A stretch of 25,669 nucleotides of DNA from an uncultured Treponema sp. Lineage in GTDB: Bacteria > Spirochaetota > Spirochaetia > Treponematales > Treponemataceae. The stretch's first letter is position 1; each line of letters begins with the position of its first letter. Both the position numbers and the translations under genes were made by a program. Shown in pieces: positions 13,856 through 22,390 of the stretch. The notes below the pieces were generated by a model that was not told the DNA's origin, searched no databases, and saw nothing but the letters and a program-made list of their open reading frames with translations. The DNA lies in the NCBI GenBank assembly GCA_938039145.1, contig CALHVG010000028.1:1-25669 (forward strand), given 5' to 3'.

Positions 13856-15235
13856 TTAGGAAAACTCGCTTAAATCGACATTTGAAAATCCGTTCGAATC
13901 TTCCGTTTCCACGGCTTGCTCAAGAGTCTTGCTTTCTGTCATCTGTGCGTTTTGTTTTTCTTTTTCCGCTTTTTCCTGAATCTTCAGGTTTTTTACGACA
14001 TCCGCCTGCTCTTCTTTTGTAAGAACCCGAACGATTTTATTCGAACCGTCGTCGGTCTGCACTGTCTTTGGTGAGCCGTCAGATTCCCTTTCATTAAGCA
14101 GCTGAACGATTGGATTCTGCGGCTTGTTCGGCGTTACATCCGAGACTATCGCAATTTTTCCGTTGTTCAGATAGACATACACGCCTATCGGATAAAGAGA
14201 AAGGCTGTAAAGAAGCGCCTTTATTACGTTCGGATCGTACTGCTTGTTTGGATTTTGAAGCATCTCAATCATCGCATCGTATGTGGTTCGCTCGGATTTG
14301 TGCGGTCTTGGAGCCGAGATTGCCTCGAACGAACATGCGACTGATATTATTTTCCCGTACGGCGAGATTTTGTCTCCTTGGATTCCTCTTGGATAGCCCA
14401 ATCCGTTTTCTTTTTCGTGGTGGTCAAGCACTCCCAACAGTATTGAATTTGGAAAATCAAGTTCTTTCAGTATGTTGCACCCAAGAATCGGATGCATAGA
14501 AATCTGTCTTTTTTCTGTTGCCGTAAGAGCCTTGTCGGTAAGGTAAAGTTGAGGCGGAATCCTGAGCATTCCGATTTCATGAAGTATGGATGTGATTCCA
14601 AGTTCGACAATCTTTGAAAGCGGAAAATGAAGTTCAATCGCGATTGTTATGGCAAGCACCGTGGAACGCATGGAGTGAACCACCAAAAAATTCTTGCTTC
14701 GTGCTTCCGCCGATGGAGAAATTCTTAGCACGAAACGTTTGTTTTCTTTTATGAAAATACACAGTTTTTGTACGGTTTCCGTCATTTCTTTAAGATTTAT
14801 TTTTTTGTGGGTGGCGTAATAAGTGTACACGGAATTTATGTATTTCATGTATTCTTCGTACACTTTTTGGACGGATTCATATCGGAGTCTTTCCGATGAA
14901 CTTTGGATTTTTGAACTTTCGTCCATCGCTTCTTTTATTATTGCGTGGTGTTCGGGAACAGGTTCGTCTTCTGCGTCGGGATTTTTTTCTTCCGCAGAAT
15001 TCGCTTCCAAATTTTCTTCAGATTCGATGCCTTCATTTTGTTCTTCTTCGTCTTTTCCTATACAGATAAAACCTTCGTACGAACATTCTTTAAATTCCCA
15101 AGTTTTGAGTGCTTTTATTACGTATTCGGAAACTCCGGCTGTCGCAGGAACAACGACGAACATATTATCCAGCAAAAGGTCGCCGGAAAAAGCCATGTCG
15201 GGATTTAACTCATCGTTGCTGATTGTTGTACTCAT
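13856..15235 (-). CDS. HD-GYP domain protein (c-di-GMP phosphodiesterase-like)
   Basis: A 459-aa cytoplasmic signalling protein. Residues about 8-55 form a small N-terminal domain like that of the 75-aa protein at 3897-4124. An acidic linker (about 63-95) follows, then the HD-GYP domain at about 180-370. Metal and signature residues: H187, H219-E220 in LHEIGMLRIPP, H248-P in MHPILGCNIL, H272-H273-E in LDHHEKENGLGYPRG, with GYP intact at 280-282. The eponymous HD doublet is HE here. The family hydrolyses c-di-GMP to pGpG or GMP. The C-terminal 90 residues are Gln/Lys/Glu-rich and probably disordered. Start at 15235 chosen because GTGGAG is about 9 nt upstream; ATG 15256 is in frame. Confidence 0.9.
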   Translation of the reverse strand: MSTTISNDELNPDMAFSGDLLLDNMFVVVPATAGVSEYVIKALKTWEFKECSYEGFICIGKDEEEQNEGIESEENLEANSAEEKNPDAEDEPVPEHHAIIKEAMDESSKIQSSSERLRYESVQKVYEEYMKYINSVYTYYATHKKINLKEMTETVQKLCIFIKENKRFVLRISPSAEARSKNFLVVHSMRSTVLAITIAIELHFPLSKIVELGITSILHEIGMLRIPPQLYLTDKALTATEKRQISMHPILGCNILKELDFPNSILLGVLDHHEKENGLGYPRGIQGDKISPYGKIISVACSFEAISAPRPHKSERTTYDAMIEMLQNPNKQYDPNVIKALLYSLSLYPIGVYVYLNNGKIAIVSDVTPNKPQNPIVQLLNERESDGSPKTVQTDDGSNKIVRVLTKEEQADVVKNLKIQEKAEKEKQNAQMTESKTLEQAVETEDSNGFSNVDLSEFS

Positions 15236-15643
15236 CTTACAATACTCCACTATCAATTATCGGCATATTTAGCGAGATTCTTTAATCTGTGATGAATATG
15301 TACGAACCTTGCGGAAAATCTTCCGGCAAAGAATATTCGGATTCCGAGGCTAACAAATTTGCATAGTTTTTGCAATCCGATTGAAAAAGTCTGCGTTTTC
15401 GATTTGAAAACGGCTGAATGTTTTTTTTCGGATATTTTTGCCGGCAAAAAAACTTCAAATATTCTGAAAAATTGCATTTTATAAGCGATGTTTGCCGAGA
15501 ACTGTTACTTAAAAATTCAATAAGTTTTGAACTTCGGAAATTGAGGATTTTATCGATTATTTAGTTCCGCTTTTAGAAGTCGAAAATCCTAAAAATCGAT
15601 GCGCCCGAATTCCGCTTTGCTAACTCCGTAAACTTCTTACTCA
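15236..15643. other. Divergent spacer between HD-GYP gene and argG
   Basis: AT-rich, no credible ORF. Two hairpins are visible: TTGCGGAA (15309-15316) with TTCCGGCAA (15321-15329, one bulge), and CGTTTTC (15394-15400) with GAAAACG (15406-15412), the latter followed a few bases on by eight T (possible terminator on the + strand). No ribosomal or tRNA-like fold. Promoters for both divergent genes should lie here. Confidence 0.4.
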
Positions 15644-15672
15644 TTGACATTCCGTGTGAATAAATATACATT
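15644..15672 (+). promoter_or_regulatory. Predicted argG promoter
   Basis: TTGACA (15644-15649) is a perfect -35, followed after 17 nt by TACATT (15667-15672). Start of transcription near 15679 leaves a 30-nt leader to ATG 15712 with AGAGG at 15701-15705. No ARG-box-like palindrome is obvious. Confidence 0.55.
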
Positions 15673-15711
15673 TTGAAGTATAAATATTCAAAAACTATTC
15701 AGAGGTTCATT

Positions 15712-16977
15712 ATGGGAAAAGACAAGGTTGTTTTGGCATATTCGGGCGGACTTGATACCACGGTGATTATTCCATGGCTAAAAGAAAACTACGATTACGA
15801 TGTGATTGCCGTCTGCATCGATTTGGGGCAGGGCGATGATTGGGAGGCGATAAAAAATCGTGCCTTGAAAACAGGCGCTGCCGCCTGCTACGTAGTCGAT
15901 GCCCGCGAAGAATACATCGAGGAATACATATGGCCTGCGTTGAAAGCGAACGCAGTCTACGAAGACGAATATCTTCTTGGAACTTCCACGGCTCGTCCGC
16001 TCATCGGAAAAATCCTTGTGGAATATGCACGGCAGGAAGGCGCAAGCGCAATCTGCCACGGAGCTACCGGCAAGGGAAACGATCAGGTTCGCTTCGAACT
16101 TGCGATAAAAGCATTCGCCCCGGATATCAAAGTGATTGCCGCATGGCGGGATGACAAATGGAACATGGACAGTCGGGAGGCTGAAATAAAATTCCTTGAA
16201 GACAGGAATCTTGAAGTTCCGATGAAAAAAGACCAATCCTATTCAAGGGATGAAAACGTATGGCATCTTAGCCACGAAGGTCTGGAACTTGAAAAAACGG
16301 AGAACGAACCGAACTTCGCCCATATGCTGAAGAACACCGTCGTTCCTGAGAATGCTTCTGATGACGGCGAATACGTTACCGTCGATTTTGAAAACGGTAT
16401 TCCTGTAGGTCTGAATGGGAAAAAAATGTCCGCTCTTTCCTTGCTGAATGAACTTAATAAAATCGGCGGAAGAAACGGAGTCGGAATTGCCGATATCTGC
16501 GAAAATCGCTGCGTCGGAATGAAAAGTCGGGGCGTTTACGAAACTCCGGGCGGCGCAATCCTTTACTTTGCCCACAGGATGATGGATCACATTTGTCTTG
16601 ATAGGGATACTTACCATTTCAAACAGCAGATTGCGCTCAAGATGGCTGAACTTATCTATGATGGAAAGTGGTTTACTCCGCTCATGGATTCATGCATGGC
16701 TTTTGTTGATAAGGCGGAAGAAAACGTTACTGGCTGGGCAAAAGTGAAGCTTGTAAAAGGTGCGATACGGGGCGCAGGTTCCGGCTCGGATTTCAGCCTT
16801 TACAACGAATCGATAGCTTCGTTCACGACCGGGGAACTTTACGACCACAAAGATGCAGAAGGTTTTATAACATTGTTCGGGCTTCCGCTAAAAATTCGAG
16901 CCATGATGGAATCTAAAGTTGGGGTTTCCAAATTTCCAAAATATTCCAAGTCTCTAAAAAAGCGTCCGACAGAATAG
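15712..16977 (+). CDS. argG: Argininosuccinate synthase
   Basis: Cytoplasmic enzyme that joins citrulline and aspartate with ATP to make argininosuccinate, the penultimate step of arginine synthesis. The 421-aa product opens with the PP-loop ATP site LAYSGGLDTTVIIPWL (residues 8-23), and has AICHGATGKGNDQVRFELAI, the substrate loop NRCVGMKSRGVYETPGGAIL and the C-terminal helix end. Full length for the family. ATG 15712 fits the AGAGG site; an upstream in-frame ATG at 15673 overlaps the promoter region and is not used. argH is not adjacent, so it must be elsewhere or absent. The gene stands alone and ends in a strong terminator. Confidence 0.97.
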   Translation: MGKDKVVLAYSGGLDTTVIIPWLKENYDYDVIAVCIDLGQGDDWEAIKNRALKTGAAACYVVDAREEYIEEYIWPALKANAVYEDEYLLGTSTARPLIGKILVEYARQEGASAICHGATGKGNDQVRFELAIKAFAPDIKVIAAWRDDKWNMDSREAEIKFLEDRNLEVPMKKDQSYSRDENVWHLSHEGLELEKTENEPNFAHMLKNTVVPENASDDGEYVTVDFENGIPVGLNGKKMSALSLLNELNKIGGRNGVGIADICENRCVGMKSRGVYETPGGAILYFAHRMMDHICLDRDTYHFKQQIALKMAELIYDGKWFTPLMDSCMAFVDKAEENVTGWAKVKLVKGAIRGAGSGSDFSLYNESIASFTTGELYDHKDAEGFITLFGLPLKIRAMMESKVGVSKFPKYSKSLKKRPTE

Positions 16978-16991
16978 ATTTGTGAGAATGC

Positions 16992-17015
16992 AAACTTGAA
17001 AATACTTTCAAGTTT
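16992..17015 (+). other. Hairpin just after argG
   Basis: AAACTTGAAA (16992-17001) and TTTCAAGTTT (17006-17015) form a perfect 10-bp stem with a 4-nt loop, starting 15 nt after the argG stop. No T run follows, so it may protect the mRNA 3' end upstream of the main terminator. Confidence 0.55.
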
Positions 17016-17039
17016 TGTATGCCGAAAATCTCGCACCGT

Positions 17040-17086
17040 CCACCGTTCTAAATTCTTTTTATAGAATTTAGAACGGTGGATTTTTT
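17040..17086 (+). terminator. Strong intrinsic terminator of argG
   Basis: CCACCGTTCTAAATTCT (17040-17056) and AGAATTTAGAACGGTGG (17063-17079) form a perfect 17-bp stem with a 6-nt loop, followed by ATTTTTT. It ends argG transcription. Confidence 0.85.
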
Positions 17087-17301
17087 AAGGCGAACTTTAT
17101 TTTTGGAAACAACATCGGCTTGGCGGCAAAGTCCTCAGAAATATTGAGTTTAAGCTGAACGGCGGATTTCGGAGAAAGCGTATTCCGTGCAAATAAATAT
17201 GCAGATTTTCAAACTTTCTGAATTATGAACACGATTCGTAATCCTTTGAGGTCTCGAATATTTCTATATTTTGCAAACCTGACTAAAACAAGCGATAGAA
17301 T

Positions 17302-17336
17302 AAAAAAAAGGCGGCATACAGAAATGTGTGCCGCCT
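17302..17336 (-). terminator. Strong intrinsic terminator on the minus strand (uvrB side)
   Basis: Read on the minus strand, AGGCGGCACACA pairs with TGTATGCCGCCT (plus 17309-17336, 12 bp including one wobble, 4-nt loop) and is followed by a run of T (plus 17302-17309 all A). It would stop transcripts coming from uvrB, whose stop codon is about 470 nt upstream. Nothing notable is seen between 17087 and 17301. Confidence 0.8.
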
Positions 17337-17804
17337 GTGTTTTGCAATTTGTTCGCACATTGTGCAATAAATGCATAAATTGTTTACGCGGAAAAAGTGC
17401 GGTTTTCTGCGGCTGTTACAATAAGCCTAAAAATCCGGAAGATTTTTATGTTCGGCGATTCATAAATCCGGAGAAAACGGCATTTATTGTTCGCTTGTTG
17501 GATTAGTTATGTTGCTATTTAGAAAGTGTTTTCCGTGCGGTGGAATTTTTGAAAGGCATTGTAATTTTTGTTCTCCGAATGTTTGTTTTTTTCCGCCGGA
17601 ATACCGCGGCTGAAAAACACTTTCGACTTTGCACCTCAAATATCGCTGATTTGTGTACGCACTTTTTCGCACGAATGCAGTAAGTTTTCGAGAATCGGCA
17701 ATCTCTCAACCGCTGTATTTTGAAAAAAATCGAAATTGTAGTTTTTATGCAGAAAGAGAAAGGTTTTGTTCATGGAAAAACGCCAATTTCCCGCCAATCC
17801 CCCA
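17337..17804 (-). other. Long non-coding stretch between uvrB and its terminator
   Basis: About 470 nt with no credible gene on either strand. It holds several inverted repeats: TCCGGA...CATAAATCCGGA (about 17434-17474), GAAAGTGTTTT (17522-17532) with AAAACACTTTC (17614-17624), and a motif at 17677-17720 related to 22483-22545. It would form the 3' untranslated region of uvrB or contain a small RNA. Confidence 0.45.
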
Positions 17805-19802
17805 TCATTTCCCGAACTGTTCCTGAATCTCCTTGATTTTGTCTCGCACTGCGGCGGCTTTTTCGTATTCAAGATGTTCGGCATATTCTTGCATTTCGTT
17901 TTCAAGCATTTTTACGAGTTTTGTCCGCTGTTTTTTGTCGAACAGGTTTGCGGTCTTTTTCAGAACGTTCAGTTCGACTTCCGCGGTCTCTTCCGCTTCT
18001 TTTTCCTGATGTTCAAGTATGTCCTGCACCGCTTTTTTGATTGTGGACGGCGTTATTCCGTGTTTTTTGTTGTATGCTTCCTGAATTTCTCTGCGATGCC
18101 GAGTTTCTTCGATGGCTTCTTTCATCGCATCGCTCATTCTGTCCGCATACATTATTACTTTTCCTTCGGCATTTCTGGCGGCTCGTCCGATAATCTGAAT
18201 CAAAGATGTGGTTGAACGAAGGAATCCGATTTTGTCGGCATCAAGGAGCGCGATAAAACTTACTTCGGGAAGGTCAATTCCTTCCCTAAGCAGATTAATT
18301 CCTATAAGGACATCGATTTTTCCGCTTCTGAGTTCCTTGAGTATTTCCACCCGCTCAAACGTGTCTATTTCGGAATGTATGTAGCGGACTTTTAGCGAAA
18401 GCCCTGTAAGATAGTCCGTGAGGTCTTCCGCCATTTTTTTTGTGAGCGTAAGGACAAGGGAACGTTCTTTTTTTTCGATTCGTTCTCTGATTTCGTTATG
18501 GATGTCTTCCATTTGACCTTCGCTGGGGCGGACTTCCACAATCGGGTCAAGAAGTCCCGTCGGACGAATGATTTGTTCCACAACCTGAACGCTCTGTTTG
18601 ATTTCCTCTTTTCGCGGGGTGGCGGTAACGTATATAACTTGGTTTATCATTGCGGAAAATTCTTCGCCTTTCAGCGGGCGGTTATCCAGTGCGCTCGGAA
18701 GCCTGAATCCAAAATCGACAAGATTCTGCTTCCGGCTGCGGTCGCCTTCGTACATTGCGCCAATCTGCGGAACGGTTACGTGAGCTTCGTCTATTATGCA
18801 AAGAAAATCGCGCGGAAAATAGTGTAGGAGCGTTGCGGGCGGCTCTCCGGCTTTTCTTGCGGCTATCGGTGCCGAATAATTTTCAATTCCGGAGCAATAG
18901 CCCATTTCGCTCATCATTTCGATGTCGTATGTTACGCGGGTTTTCAGCCGTTCCGCTTCAAAGAATTTTTTCTCCGCTTCAAGCACTTTTAGCCGCTCTT
19001 CAAGTTCCGCCTTGATTCGTTCCGTGGCTGAGTTCAACGCCTCTTTCGGAACAACAAAATTCTTTGCAGGATATATCGATGTTTCGTCCAGCTCTTCGGT
19101 TATTTTTCCTGAAATTACGTTGAATCTTCGGATTCTTGAAACTTCGTTCCATTCAAGTTCGATTCTGTACGCTTCGTCAAATTCCATGTACGGAGGATAG
19201 ATTTCGATTATGTCGCCCCTGATTCTGAAATTCGCTCTTTCAAGCACTGAATCGTTCCTGGAATACTGAATCTGAATCAGCTCTTTTGCAAGTTTGTGAA
19301 TGTCAATTTCGTGTCCTTTTTCAACGTGGACTTTCATGCTTTTGTAAAGTTCCGGCATTCCCAAACCGTAGATGCATGAAACGGTCGCGATAACGATTAC
19401 GTCCCGCCTTTCCATGAGGCTGTACGTGGCTTTCATTTTAAGCTGGTCTATTTCTTTGTTGATGCTCGCGTCTTTTTCGATGTAAAGGTCTCTTGCCGGA
19501 ACATATGCTTCCGGCTGGTAGTAGTCGTAGTACGAGACAAAGTATTCGACCGCATTGTTCGGAAAAAATGTTTTGAATTCTCTGTAAAGCTGAGCTGAAA
19601 GAGTCTTGTTGTGGCTTATGATAAGGGTCGGGCGTTGGATTTTTTCTATAATTTTTGCCATTGTAAACGTTTTTCCGGAGCCCGTAACGCCTTTCAAAGT
19701 CTGATATTTTGCGCCGTTCAGAAAACCTGCCGAAAGTGCCTCGATGGCATTTCCCTGGTCTCCCGACGGACTGAAAGGTGAATCGATTAAAAACTTTCGC
19801 AT
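17805..19802 (-). CDS. uvrB: UvrABC system protein B
   Basis: Damage-verification helicase of nucleotide excision repair: takes DNA from UvrA, opens it around the lesion and recruits UvrC. The 665-aa protein has the Walker A loop GVTGSGKT at 38-45, the UvrB beta-hairpin region YYDYYQPEAYVPARDLYIEK, the DEAH box in FLCIIDEAH, helicase motifs in LIGINLLREGIDLPEVSF and QIIGRAARN, and the C-terminal UVR motif about 629-665 (HLEYEKAAAVRDKIKEIQ) that binds UvrC. Full length. AGGAG upstream of ATG 19802 supports the start. It is monocistronic here; uvrA and uvrC are not in the window. Confidence 0.98.
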   Translation of the reverse strand: MRKFLIDSPFSPSGDQGNAIEALSAGFLNGAKYQTLKGVTGSGKTFTMAKIIEKIQRPTLIISHNKTLSAQLYREFKTFFPNNAVEYFVSYYDYYQPEAYVPARDLYIEKDASINKEIDQLKMKATYSLMERRDVIVIATVSCIYGLGMPELYKSMKVHVEKGHEIDIHKLAKELIQIQYSRNDSVLERANFRIRGDIIEIYPPYMEFDEAYRIELEWNEVSRIRRFNVISGKITEELDETSIYPAKNFVVPKEALNSATERIKAELEERLKVLEAEKKFFEAERLKTRVTYDIEMMSEMGYCSGIENYSAPIAARKAGEPPATLLHYFPRDFLCIIDEAHVTVPQIGAMYEGDRSRKQNLVDFGFRLPSALDNRPLKGEEFSAMINQVIYVTATPRKEEIKQSVQVVEQIIRPTGLLDPIVEVRPSEGQMEDIHNEIRERIEKKERSLVLTLTKKMAEDLTDYLTGLSLKVRYIHSEIDTFERVEILKELRSGKIDVLIGINLLREGIDLPEVSFIALLDADKIGFLRSTTSLIQIIGRAARNAEGKVIMYADRMSDAMKEAIEETRHRREIQEAYNKKHGITPSTIKKAVQDILEHQEKEAEETAEVELNVLKKTANLFDKKQRTKLVKMLENEMQEYAEHLEYEKAAAVRDKIKEIQEQFGK

Positions 19803-20199
19803 TTTTTCTCCTAAATTACAGTTCGCTCTTCAAGTTTTAAAATCCGCTTGAACCGTAAAAGCAAGCTGTGCGGTTGAAATCGCTTTTGCGCCTTAATTAA
19901 AATTGTGCGGCAAAATCTTAGAATTAAAAATCCGTGCAATTTGTGTGCATGAACTCATATATTCAACAAGCGATGTTTTCCAAGCGGTAAACTTCGCGTT
20001 TTTACGCAATATTTTTGCCGTAAAAAAAGCATTCACAAAGAACGCAATTTTTAAAATGCGGACTTTGAATTTTTCTAATTATGCCGTTTTATAAAAAAAG
20101 TTTCGATAACGAAAAATTGAGAACATTTATTTTAAGCATATATTTTTATGGCTGAATTTTTTCTAAAATTCACGGATTTACGAACGCCGGTACAAAATG
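19803..20199. other. AT-rich spacer between the DegS-like gene and uvrB
   Basis: No credible ORF or RNA gene. Small inverted repeats are present, such as GCTTG/CAAGC near 19850-19870 and GCGT/ACGC at 19996-20007. The uvrB promoter should lie at the right-strand edge near 19803-19900, but I see no clear -35/-10 pair. Confidence 0.3.
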
Positions 20200-20251
20200 A
20201 AAAATCCGATTTTGCTTTCCGAATTCGCATTCGAAAGCTTTCGGGATTTTT
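20200..20251 (-). terminator. Probable terminator after the DegS-like gene
   Basis: AAAAATCC (20200-20207) pairs with GGATTTTT (20244-20251), enclosing a second stem GCTTTC-GAAT with ATTCGAAAGC (one bulge). On the minus strand it begins 21 nt after the stop and ends in GGATTTTT, so it can terminate the protease transcript; it may work in both directions. Confidence 0.5.
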
Positions 20252-20272
20252 GATTAAAAAATCTTTTTGTAT

Positions 20273-21565
20273 TTAAATGCCGTAGATTTTGTTCGTTGCT
20301 CTTTCCGATTTTCCCGTTGAAGACGGATCTGCAAGCCTTACTTGAATCGCCAAGTCCTTTCCGTTTCTTCGGACAGTCAAGTTCACGAATTCGCCGGGGC
20401 GTTTTGATTCCAGTGCAGAAAAATAGTCTGCTATGGAAGACACGGCTATGTTGTCGATTTTTGTTATCACGTCTCCGCCAAGGTAGATTATGCTTGTGCC
20501 GTAACGGGCGGCTTGATTTCCTGCCATTATTCCAGCCGCATCTGCATTTCCACCTTTTACAACTTGCGAGACCATAACTCCTTTTGAAACGTCAAGGCGC
20601 GCGTAGTTCGCTATCGTGTTATTAAGCTGGAAAATTGAAATCTGTATTATGCCTCTTCTGACCCGCCCGTATTTTATCAAGTCGGACGAAACCCTTATCG
20701 CCGTTTCCGCAGGGACAGCAAATCCGATGCCCGCATTGTTTCCCGATGAGGAATAAATCATTGTGTTTATGCCAATCATTCTTCCGCTCGTGTCCAAAAG
20801 CGGACCTCCGGAATTCCCCGGATTTATCGCCGTATCCGTCTGAATCATGTTGCGGATTATCCTGTCGTTTGAATTTTTTATAGGACGGCCCAAAGCTGAA
20901 ACGATTCCCGTGGTCATTGTGCGCTCGAATCCGAACGGGTTTCCGATTGCGATGAGTTTTTGTCCGACTTTAAGGCTTGAGGAGTCTCCAAACGGAATTG
21001 TCTGTAAAATCGTTCCTTCTGGCGGCTCGAATTTTATCACGGCAAGGTCACTTTCTTCGTCAGTGCCTACGACTTCGGCTTCGTATTGCGTGCCGTCCGA
21101 AAGCGAGACGTAAATTTTTGAAGCTCCTTTTACCACGTGCACGTTCGTAAGCACATAGCCGCGCTTATCTATTATTGAGCCTGAGCCGCTTCCGCCTTCC
21201 TGAACGATTGGTTCGAGGAACCAGTTCACGCCCACAATCTGAGTGTTTATGTTCACTACGGCAGGACTGCAGGAATTGTATACCCTTATGTTCTGATTTT
21301 CGTCTTGGGTGTATGAGTTTTCGGTCGCTACTTCAAGCTGTGCGATTACGGAAGAATTTTCCGTCTGCAGAACGGAATCGGTCTCATACGAAAAATCATT
21401 GTCGTCCATTTTTTCGGCGGATTCCATGGAGAGCCGAACATCATGCGCCGCCTTCCGATTTTCGATTTTACGAGCAATGCGGAATCCAATCGAAGTGATT
21501 GAAGATGCGGCTATGACCGCCACCGACAAAAATAATATTACTTGGCTTTTGGAATACAGTTTCAT
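20273..21565 (-). CDS. DegS/HtrA-type serine protease with one PDZ domain
   Basis: A 430-aa envelope protease. An N-terminal membrane anchor (about 8-30, VILFLSVAVIAASSITSIGF) is followed by a Ser/Glu-rich linker, a trypsin-like domain with triad His143 (YVLTNVHVVKGA), Asp173 (ESDLAVIKF) and Ser252 (AINPGNSGGPLLD), and a single C-terminal PDZ domain (about 305-415, ending NLTVRRNGKDLAIQVRL). Anchor plus one PDZ matches DegS more than DegP, but spirochaete HtrA proteins vary, so I give no symbol. It likely handles misfolded or regulated envelope proteins. The promoter has its -10 only 6 nt from the ATG and there is no ribosome-binding site. Confidence 0.93.
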   Translation of the reverse strand: MKLYSKSQVILFLSVAVIAASSITSIGFRIARKIENRKAAHDVRLSMESAEKMDDNDFSYETDSVLQTENSSVIAQLEVATENSYTQDENQNIRVYNSCSPAVVNINTQIVGVNWFLEPIVQEGGSGSGSIIDKRGYVLTNVHVVKGASKIYVSLSDGTQYEAEVVGTDEESDLAVIKFEPPEGTILQTIPFGDSSSLKVGQKLIAIGNPFGFERTMTTGIVSALGRPIKNSNDRIIRNMIQTDTAINPGNSGGPLLDTSGRMIGINTMIYSSSGNNAGIGFAVPAETAIRVSSDLIKYGRVRRGIIQISIFQLNNTIANYARLDVSKGVMVSQVVKGGNADAAGIMAGNQAARYGTSIIYLGGDVITKIDNIAVSSIADYFSALESKRPGEFVNLTVRRNGKDLAIQVRLADPSSTGKSERATNKIYGI

Positions 21566-21571
21566 ACGACT

Positions 21572-21600
21572 AATATAATGAATTTTGTTGCAGGTTACAA
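21572..21600 (-). promoter_or_regulatory. Predicted promoter of the DegS-like gene, leaderless geometry
   Basis: On the minus strand TTGTAA (plus 21595-21600), 17 nt, then TATATT (plus 21572-21577). Only 6 nt (21566-21571) separate the -10 box from the ATG, as at tatD. Confidence 0.5.
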
Positions 21601-21624
21601 ACCTTTTATTGAATTGAAAATTTA

Positions 21625-21885
21625 TTGACGGACAAAGACAGCTCTAAAAATGAAGCGTCGATTTTTGCGGCGGAAAAATTATTCGCCGAGTACAAAATTT
21701 ATTGTCCGGAATCGGCGAGAAATCGCTTTGTGTGGGAAACCTGCTTTTTATGGCAATTTTTCGAAAACAGCAAATCCCGGACGATTTTTACCGCATTCTG
21801 TTCTTTCTTGCGGAAAAACTCATTCTTTTTAATATTGCGTCTATTTTTTTATCGTAAAGTTTGTCGCTTGCCCAGTTTCCTGTAA
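21625..21885 (+). other. Protein-like open frame, possible gene remnant
   Basis: The + frame from TTG 21625 reads through protein-like sequence (NEASIFAAEKLFAEYKIYCP, then ESARNRFVWETCFLWQFFEN) before entering the 3' end of the minus-strand lipoprotein gene. No ribosome-binding site and no match I recognise. It could be the leftover of a displaced gene or chance. Low confidence. Confidence 0.2.
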
Positions 21886-22390
21886 GGTCATGGATTGTGC
21901 GTGCGAATTTTGTTTTGTGAACCCAGCCGTAACGCGGGTCTACGAGCGGATTTTTAAGTTCGACGTCTTCGGTTGTGGCGTATGCCTGAAGATGCTGTAT
22001 GTGGGCTCGCACACCGATTTCTTCGCTTTCAAACCATTCTCCGGGGTGGGACGCATCAATTGCCCCAAGTCCGCAGTAGTTGTGCATTTCAGGAAGAACG
22101 AGATTTCCGAATTTTAGATAACCTGTCTCCAGGCACATCTGAGCAAATGCGACATCGGAATTTATGCCTTCCGCCGCCGATTCCGTTATGTAAAGTTTTG
22201 CAAACTCAAGGATTCTGGTTCTGTCAAAGTCCGGGCGTTGTTCCAAAAAAAAACTTGCAAGCTGTTCCGCAGAAAGGCTCGGCTGTCCCATAAGTTCTTT
22301 GGAAATCTTTTTGTTTCCCGCTGGAATCGTTCTGCAAGAAAACGTAAATGAAAGAAGAACTCCAAGCAGAAAAAAAATCGTCTGTTTCAT
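21788..22390 (-). CDS. Glucosaminidase-family lipoprotein (GH73-like)
   Basis: A 200-aa exported protein. The N-terminus MKQTIFFLLGVLLSFTFSC looks like a lipoprotein signal with Cys19 as the lipidated residue; the preceding FTFS is a loose, spirochaete-type lipobox. The mature part matches the N-acetylglucosaminidase (Bax/FlgJ-like, GH73) fold: residues 60-88 lead to VAFAQMCLETGYLKFG, with Glu88 as the predicted catalytic acid, then MHNYCGLGAIDASHPGEWF and the GVRAHIQHLQAYA segment. It would trim peptidoglycan glycan strands in the periplasm. Its 3' region faces the protease gene. No clear ribosome-binding site. Confidence 0.88.
   Translation of the reverse strand: MKQTIFFLLGVLLSFTFSCRTIPAGNKKISKELMGQPSLSAEQLASFFLEQRPDFDRTRILEFAKLYITESAAEGINSDVAFAQMCLETGYLKFGNLVLPEMHNYCGLGAIDASHPGEWFESEEIGVRAHIQHLQAYATTEDVELKNPLVDPRYGWVHKTKFARTIHDLTGNWASDKLYDKKIDAILKRMSFSARKNRMR

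Noticed and set aside
15481..15540. AAGCGATGTTT motif shared with 19965-19990 as a dispersed repeat
   Set aside because: The shared pieces are short, in a different order and in AT-rich DNA, so chance similarity is likely.
17225..17506. 93-aa open frame on the + strand
   Set aside because: It passes through the strong minus-strand terminator hairpin at 17309-17336, so it is not a real gene. The Cys content is due to that hairpin.
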